Shown one piece after another: positions 57,966-64,000 of a stretch of 64,000 nucleotides of DNA (its first letter is position 1; each line of letters opens with the position of its first letter). Source of the stretch: Halicephalobus mephisto (lineage: Eukaryota; Nematoda; Chromadorea; Rhabditida; Panagrolaimidae); assembly GCA_009193035.1 (NCBI GenBank), contig SWDT01000010.1, forward strand, positions 744,001-808,000. Reading direction: 5' to 3'. The notes under the pieces were generated by a model. It was not told where the DNA came from. It worked only from the letters and a program-made list of their open reading frames with translations, and ran no database searches. A program made the translations under genes and the position numbers.

Positions 57966-58115
57966 TTTGTCATAAATTAAAATTACTTTTAGAGTATCTC
58001 TCAAAGATGGTTTTTTTAATTTTGAAAAAATCCAATTGTTTTCAAAAATAAATTATTTTACTTTGATCGGATTCCAGATATCCATTTAATCCAGTAACTA
58101 CATTGATTAAAATTT

Positions 58116-59165
58116 TCATCCAACAAGCACGGGATATCCCTCAGGGAAAGCTTTGGTCATGATCATTCGACGACGAACTTTGGTTGACGGAAGAGTTCCT
58201 TTTTGCCCGAGGGGATTGAAGGATTCGTTGTCGGCTATCCCCGCCGGATATGACATTCCATACATTCCTCAAAAAATAAAAATAAAAATAAAAATAAAAA
58301 TAATCAAAAAAATAAAAATAAAAATAAAAATAAAAATAATCAAAAAAATAAAAATAAAAATGTTACAAAATAGTTCTGACACGAATTTCAAAATTTTCGG
58401 TTTTTGAATTCCGGAAAAATTTTGAAACATCTAAATTTTGGAAGATTCTAGGACCTTCTGTGAGATTCTGAAGGATTCAGAAGTTTCTTTAAAATTTCAG
58501 GATTCACAATTTTATAAAATTTTGAAAAATTCAGAAGTTTTTGCAAAATTTCAGAAAGTTCTTTGAAATTTTAGAAAAATTCAGAATTTTATAAAATTTT
58601 GAAAAATTCAAAAGTTTTTGCAAAATTCAGAAAGTTCTTTAAAATTTTAGAAAAATTCACAATTTTATAAAATTTCGGAAAATTAAGAATTTTATAAAAT
58701 TTCAGAAGTTTCTTTAAAATATCAGAAAGATTTAGAATTTTATAAAATTTCGAAAAATTCAGAATTTTATAAAATTTCGGAAAATTCAGAATTTTATAAA
58801 ATTCCACAAGGCTCCAGAGGGTTCTTTAAAATTTCAGGATTCACAAATTTTTACAAATTTTCAGAAGAGTTCAGAAGTTTATAAAATTTCCAAAAATCTC
58901 AAAATTTTAATGTTGTTTGAAATTTTTAAAACTTTTACAAAATTTCAAAAACTTTTTTACAAAATTCTATGATTTTTGAAAATTTTAAAAATTATTTATA
59001 AAATTTCATAATTTCAAAAATTATTTATGAAATTTCAAATTTTTTGTTGAATTTTAACTTTATTCAACAAAGATGAAAGATTTACGACTTACCGTATACA
59101 GGGTAGCTCATGACATCAACAACGAAGAAGCCGAGGAAAATAAAAACGAGAAGTCTTGGAAGCAT
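58116..59165 (-). CDS. small secreted protein or propeptide, 74 aa
   Basis: Exon 1 (59093-59165) encodes a strong signal peptide (MLPRLLVFIFLGFFVVDV) then MSYPVY and a phase-1 donor (GTAAGT). After an 825-bp AT-rich intron, exon 2 (58116-58267, acceptor TTTTTTGAG) completes the codon and gives a 50-residue Gly/Pro-rich end (GMYGMSYPAGIADNESFNPL) followed by a basic triplet KVRRRM and a short hydrophobic C terminus, ending in TGA. The exon 2 sequence is GC-richer than the intron and has coding-like codon use. The basic site would suit a processed neuropeptide-like or antimicrobial precursor, but no family is recognised. The acceptor is not the usual TTTCAG, so the intron end is less sure. Confidence 0.6.
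58275..58362. repeat. A-rich simple repeat (AAAATA)n
   Basis: Two near-identical blocks of AAAATAAAAATAAAAATA separated by ATCAAAAAAATA, about 40 bp per block. Falls inside the long intron of the small secreted-protein gene, next to its acceptor. Confidence 0.9.
58400..59050. repeat. degenerate low-complexity repeat (TTTTATAAAATTTC words)
   Basis: Many imperfect copies of AGAATTTTATAAAATTTCGG and TTCAGAAGTTT, about 20-60 bp apart, fill the intron of the small secreted-protein gene. The same word family is seen less densely at 10-11 kb and 28 kb. Confidence 0.7.
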
Positions 59166-59521
59166 TCTGGACTTTTTTCTGAATAATGTTTTTTGGTTAA
59201 AAGCTTTTTGGATAAATTCCCCGAAGTGCTGCAGAAAACGAATAAAAACGAAACTCTGGATGTCGGTGAGACACCTCAAATTAAATTTAGAAAAAAATGA
59301 AACTTTTAAATTTAAACAAAATTTAAAAAATGACATTTTCAAATGCCAATTTTGAATTAACGAAGAAAAATATTTATTGCGAATGGTTTTTTGAGATCAG
59401 TTGTATTTCATTCAAGAGCAGATTCCGAATCCAATCATATTCGTCCGAAAAATCTTCTGGAAAAAAGAAATCTGTCGACAAAATTGAAGGCGAAAAGATA
59501 TCAATAAAGAAGAGCGAGAAA

Positions 59522-59825
59522 ACCAATCAAAGCGTGTCCCGCACCCACGTAAAAAAGGAAAACTTGAACAAGAGAGGTCCCGCAACGAAAAAAAGAAGAC
59601 CAATCAAAATGTCTCGCGCCCACTTAAAAAAGGAAAACTTGAACAAGAAAGATCCTGCAACGAAAAAAGAAGACCAATCAAAATGTCCCGCACCCACTTA
59701 AAAAAGGAAAATTTGAACAAGAAAGATCCTGCAACGAAAAAAATAAGACCAATCAAAATGTCCCGCACCCACGTAAAAAAGGAAAATTTAAACAAGAAAG
59801 ATCCTGCAACGAAAAAGAGAAAACG
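59522..59825. repeat. 75-bp minisatellite, four copies, open on the plus strand
   Basis: The word CCAATCAAAATGTCCCGCAC starts or recurs at about 59,523, 59,600, 59,674 and 59,749, giving periods of 77, 74 and 75 bp. Each unit translates to KKENLNKKDPATKK plus MSRTH-type sequence. A 75-bp unit keeps frame, but the 74- and 77-bp units shift it, so no single frame reads through all copies. Whether any of it is translated is unknown. Confidence 0.8.
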
Positions 59826-60068
59826 CGGAAGGGAGAATTTTAAGTTTTTTCAAATTATTATTATTATCGATCGTAAGAATTTTTTTGTAATTTGTAATAT
59901 TATGTGGAGAATTGGTATCTGCTTTCGGCCAGTGCGTCAGAAGGCACAGTACTGCATACTTTTTCTTCCTTTTTACAAAATCCATAAATCTTAATTTTCA
60001 ATTTTTTCTTTTTATTTAAAAAAATCAGACATCATCATTGACGAAAATTCATCAAAATCAAAATATGT

Positions 60069-60300
60069 ATGCCGGAATGGTATAGAAGCGGCGGATTGGA
60101 GCGCAGGTTCAAATCCCGGCCGGTCCAAATCCAGATCGTAAAGCTACCCCCTCAGGAGGTTTCGGAGCGAAATGGGACACGTTTAATGTGGAAGATCAAA
60201 AGCGAGTCTGAGTGTTGCTCGCCCCAGCGGACCCGTAAAGGCCAAAGTCGTCAACCTCAGGGGGTCAGTGAGAAGCCCGTCTTCGCCACACCCTACAGTA
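60069..60300 (+). mobile_element. GC-rich SINE-like block with tRNA-type B box
   Basis: A sharply bounded GC-rich segment in AT-rich DNA. Near its start are TGGTATAGAAGCGG (A-box-like) and GGTTCAAATCCC, an exact match to the RNA polymerase III B-box consensus, at about 60,107-60,118. The boxes are about 29 bp apart, shorter than in a normal tRNA, and no cloverleaf closes, so a tRNA-derived SINE or tRNA relic is more likely than a tRNA gene. Confidence 0.4.
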
Positions 60301-60647
60301 TGCCAGAACTTCTGAATATCTGCGAATTCGGAAAATTCCTTCAAAAATCGACTATTAGGGACATTTTTAATTTTTTTATGTGAATATATATTTTAAATTA
60401 TTGCGAAATGTGACTTTTGTTCTAACACGAGATTATTCCCTGAAGGTCATAGAAGTTCGATTATCCCTTCGAGACCACCACTGTCCAGCTTGCACTCAAA
60501 CAGTGCCCAATCTGACAATTTTATTTTTATATTTCTAAAACATTAAAAAACAACAAATTTTAACAACTATCCTACAACCTACGAAAACGACCTACACTAT
60601 GCTGGAATAAAGTACTCAAAGTACCCTGTTTTGTACAGTAATCCAAC

Positions 60648-63600
60648 TCATCGAGTAACTTTGGCGTAGTAACGTTCCATGATGGCCGCTTGGTCGTGAG
60701 GAGAGACATGTTCGTACTCGAGGAATTCCATGTGGAGCGATCCTAGGCCGGAACTAATTGACCGAATGGCATTGGCAAGACCTGTTGTTTCTGCCAAGGG
60801 GACATTGGCTTCGACAAGAATGCTATTTCCTAAATTTCTTCAAAAATAAAACAAATTTAAAAAAAAAACAAAACCATGAGTGTCTTGTTTCGTCACTCCT
60901 CGGATCATTGCTCTTCTTTTTCCTAATTCTTGGAGGATACTGTGGACGCCTTGTTCTGCAGCTTCATCTACAACGTTGATTTCGACTGACATGATGGGTT
61001 CAATCAAGTGAGCTCCAGATTTCCTCAGGGCTTCAGTTACGCATTGGTTCGCACAAGCAGAAAGGAGAGCCGGGTTGATCCTGCCTCCACTCGCAACCAG
61101 GGCACTGAAAACAATATATTAAAAATAATATTTAAAAAATATTATAAAATCATTCCGAAAAGAATTATTACCAATTTGAACAACATTATTTTTAAAATTT
61201 TCGTAAAATCATCTCAAAACGAAATTCCAGAATCAAGTTGATAAGAATTGATATATGAATAATATTACGAAATCATTCCGAAAAGAATTATTAAAAGCTT
61301 CAATAATATTTTTAAAATTTTCGTAAAATCATCTCAAAACGAAATTCCAGAATCAAGTTGATAAGAATTGATATATGAATAATATTATAAAATCATTCCG
61401 AAAAGAATTATTACCAATTTGAACAATATTATTTTTAAAATTTTCGTAAAATCATCTCAAAACGAATTTTCAGAATCAAATTGATAAAAATGATATATGA
61501 ATAATGTTACAAAATCATTCCGAAAAGAATTATTAAAAACTTCAATAATATTTTTAAAGTTTTCGTAAATTCATCTCAAATGAATTTCCAGAATCGCGTT
61601 GATAAGAATTGATATATCAATAATATTACGAAATCATTCCGAAAAGAATTATTAAAATTCAGTAGATGTTTCCAGAATTTTATAAAAATTTTTAATTTTT
61701 TAGAATTTTTCAAAAATTTTTAATTTCTTCAAAAATTTTAATTTTTTTGATTTTTGAAAAATTTTAATTATTAAATTTAAAAAATTAAAAACTAACTTTA
61801 AAGTTATCTTGACATTGTGGACAGGAAATCCAAGAACAGGTCCATTGAAAAGTGCATTTTTGCATCCTTCGTTTATCGCCTTGAGCCAATCCGGTCTTAC
61901 AAAAGTCGTTGATGAATTTTCTTCTTCCAATTCTACCGTAACTGTTGAAAATTTTTCATTTTTTTTAATTGGTTCAATTTTCAATTTTAATGAACAACTT
62001 TGTTTAAATTTTTCATTTTTAAAATTTTCTTCAATTTTCGCAAAATTGGATACTGTAGAATTTATGACTTCTCTGTAGCCAACTTGCAGAGGTCCCATGA
62101 AAACGTCCAAGCCATGTTCTCTGTTAAGCCGTTCCTTGATGACTTCGATGTGGAGTTCGCCCATGGCTTCCAGGATGGTTTGTCCAGTTTCCGGATCTAG
62201 TCTGATTCGCAAAGACGGATCTTCGATTGCCAGTTCCCTGAGGGCATTTTCGAAAACATGAATAGATGCACTAGATGGAGGTTCCACAGCGCAAAAAAAC
62301 ACCGGATCAGGGAGATAAATGCCTTCAAGAATATCCGCACATTGATCTTTTTTAAAATTCGGTTTCGATTCTATCAAAGTGTCTCCAGTTACGGTAGAAT
62401 TCAGACCAGACAAAACCGCAATGTTGCCTTCTGTAACTTTTTCCGCTTGTCGAAAGTCGTCACTGAACGGGATGTAGATCCTCAATCCGGATTCCACTTC
62501 TTGTCGATTCAGGTTCAAAACAGAAGCACCATGTTTAAGTTTGCCCTTGTACACTCTCAGATACGATAATTGACCTTTCTTCTTTTCATGCACAATCTAA
62601 AAATTACATCATTGTAAAAATTTTCAACTTTTTTTCAAAATTGTCTCAACGCCAATTTTCTAAAAATCTTCAGAATTACACTAATTATAAAATTTAAATT
62701 TTTTCAAAATTATCTCAACACCAATTTTTTAGAATTTTTAATTTGATTTTTTTTAATTTTAAATTTTTTAGAATTTTTAACTTGATTCTGGGAGATTCTA
62801 AAACATAAAATTTTTGAATTTTTTATTTAATTTTTTTTAATTTTAAATTTTTTAGAATTTTTAATTTGATTTTTTTTAATTTTAGGATTTTTAAAAATTT
62901 TTAATTTGATTCTGGAAGATTCTAAAACATAAAATTTTAGGATTTTTAATTTGATTTTTTTAAATTTTAAATTTTTTAGAGTTTTTAACTTGATTCTAAA
63001 GATTTTTTAAAATTTAAATTAGATAAATAAAAAATTTAACAGTACCTTGAAGACTAGTCCGCAGAAATCAGAATCTGGAAGACGATAATCCTTCTCGATT
63101 GGACTCGGCAAAAAATCCACAACCATGTCCAGAATCGGCTCCACCGTTCTCGTGTGCCTCAGGGCGGTTCCGAAACTCACCGGAGCCAGGGATTTGTCTA
63201 CTGTAGACCTTCTGATTGCTTTGATTACTGTATCTGTTGGAAATTCAAAAATATTTTCTGTTTTTAAAAGTTCATCGGCGAATTCATCGTTGATTTCGGC
63301 GATTTTTGAAAACAGATCTTCTCGTCCTAGGATCAGCTCGTCTGAATATCTTTCATTTTCGGATATATCTGTCCAATCGGATTTCGGATTTGATAAATTT
63401 AAATATTTTTTCGAAATTAAATTAATTATTCCCGAAATTTTTGAATTTTCAAAAACAGGAACAGAAATTGAACAAATTTTTTGATTTAATTTTGATTCAA
63501 TTGAATTCAAATTTTTCTGAAAATCCGATCCGATTTTGTCCATTTTGTTCACGAAAAAAACACAAGGAAGTCGAAATTTGCTCGCTTGTTTCCAAACAGT

Positions 63601-63773
63601 TAAAGTTTGAGCTTGGACGCCGGCAGATCCATCCAGTACAACTACTGCTCCGTCAAGAACCCTCAGGCATCGTTCGACTTCGAGAGTGAAATCCACATGT
63701 CCAGGAGTATCGATCAAATTGATTCTGTGGTTCCTCCAGAATGACGTCACTGCTGCGGATTGAATAGTGATTC
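60648..63773 (-). CDS. GFM2: mitochondrial elongation factor G2 (ribosome-releasing factor 2), partial, last four exons
   Basis: Exons in reading order are 63046-63773, 61797-62596, 60875-61104 and 60648-60829, joined in phases 0, 2 and 1 (about 646 residues). The 5' exon(s) with the P-loop lie beyond the right edge. The first visible exon begins GITIQSAAVTSF (switch I), then has DTPGHVDFTLEVERCLRVLD (G3) and NKMDK (G4). Exon B starts domain II (GQLSYLRVYKGKLKHG) and continues through domain III/IV blocks (EAMGELHIEVIKERL). The last exons hold domain V (EFLEYEHVSPHDQ). EF-G2 works with mitochondrial RRF to split ribosomes after termination, using GTP. It is separated from EF-G1 by overall sequence feel, notably domain IV; that assignment is likely, not proven. 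Introns carry satellite repeats. Confidence 0.88.
61130..61660. repeat. ~121-bp tandem repeat inside GFM2 intron
   Basis: The word AAATCATTCCGAAAAGAATT recurs at about 61,147, 61,270, 61,390, 61,512 and 61,631 (periods 119-123 bp). Each copy is followed by ATTTTCGTAAAATCATCTCA and a GTTGATAAGAATTGATATAT-type end. The array fills most of the 692-bp intron 61,105-61,796. Confidence 0.88.
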
Positions 63774-63839
63774 CTGAAAGTTCGGATACAATAATACTAT
63801 GAAAAATTACAAATCAGTTTTGTTACGAAATACTTTCAA

Positions 63840-64000
63840 GAGTGATTTTTAGAAATAGAAATAGTCTAATGACGGTTATTTCGTAATCATTCATATAAAA
63901 ACCCAAAAATCAACATTATTTCGAAATAGTTTATATATGAATTTTTAAATTTTTAGAAACAGAAATAGTCTAATGACGGTTATTTCGTAATTATTCATAT
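63840..64000. repeat. start of another tandem repeat at the right edge (GFM2 intron)
   Basis: GAAATAGTCTAATGACGGTT and TATTTCGTAATCATTCATAT recur about 105 bp apart (63,857 and 63,962), and the array appears to continue past the window end. It lies upstream of exon 63,046-63,773, inside an intron of GFM2. Confidence 0.7.

Larger units (their letters stand above)
59166..60647. other. spacer with minisatellite and SINE-like block
   Basis: Between the small secreted-protein gene and the end of GFM2. It contains the 75-bp minisatellite at 59,522-59,825 and the GC-rich block at 60,069-60,300 (both listed). The final 200 bp should be GFM2 3' UTR. Confidence 0.5.

Noticed and set aside
60069..60140. 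Functional tRNA gene
   Set aside because: A and B boxes are too close and acceptor and T stems do not pair, so only a tRNA-like relic is supported.

Overview
The window reads as nuclear DNA of a free-living (Rhabditid-type) nematode, but not of C. elegans itself. Evidence seen directly: AT-rich sequence; very short introns of about 45-60 bp with TTTTCAG-like acceptors; nematode chemoreceptor-type 7TM genes; two ground-like secreted proteins; a FAT-5/6/7-type desaturase; a CHE-10-type rootletin; and an RTE-type retroelement. I rebuilt most genes by hand by joining reading frames across GT..AG introns. The exon coordinates are therefore predictions, but in nearly every case the phases close exactly.

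Layout. 0.4-1.25 kb (-): a six-exon coiled-coil protein. 1.3-2.85 kb (+): a decaying reading frame broken by in-frame stops. 3.8-5.15 kb (+): an Srd-like receptor. 6.6-10 kb: the mitoribosomal protein mS38 gene (+), then two secreted-protein genes on the minus strand, one ending in a ten-cysteine Dickkopf/prokineticin-like domain. 10-14.7 kb: AT-rich spacer. 14.7-18.65 kb (+): two tandem Srh/Sri-like receptors. 19.6-20.9 kb (-): a GT11 alpha-1,2-fucosyltransferase. 21.7-23.5 kb (-): a CYP3-clan cytochrome P450 with a one-base frame conflict at one splice junction. 26.6-27.7 kb (+): a delta-9 desaturase. 30.0-31.7 kb (+): a GT10 alpha-1,3-fucosyltransferase, followed tail-to-tail by a ground-like gene.

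The GT10-tail plus ground-like segment is repeated at 38.56-40.43 kb. In that copy the last GT10 exon has been deleted at a 12-bp repeat. The spacer between the copies holds two dead Tc1/mariner elements, one with clear long terminal inverted repeats and TA flanks. 41.4-43.2 kb (+): a GPI-anchored Ly6/uPAR-type protein with a MITE in an intron. 44.5-44.8 kb (+): a probable small single-pass membrane protein. 46.15-52.75 kb (+): an intact eleven-exon rootletin gene. 53.1 kb: the 5' part of a serine carboxypeptidase gene, cut off by a damaged RTE retroelement (to about 56.8 kb). This is followed by satellites, a small secreted-peptide gene (-), a 75-bp minisatellite, a GC-rich SINE-like block, and the 3' four exons of mitochondrial EF-G2 (GFM2, -), which runs off the right edge.

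The genes do not form one pathway or operon. Themes are sensory biology (receptors; rootletin in ciliary rootlets), secreted and surface proteins, lipid and xenobiotic metabolism, fucosylation by two unrelated enzyme families, and mitochondrial translation (mS38 and GFM2). I found no CRISPR array, rRNA or convincing tRNA, and no clear evidence of an undescribed multi-gene system. The strongest unusual items are the nematode Dickkopf/prokineticin-like protein, the duplicated ground-like locus with an identical intron but diverged exon, the retroelement-broken peptidase, and the in-frame-stop relic at the left end.
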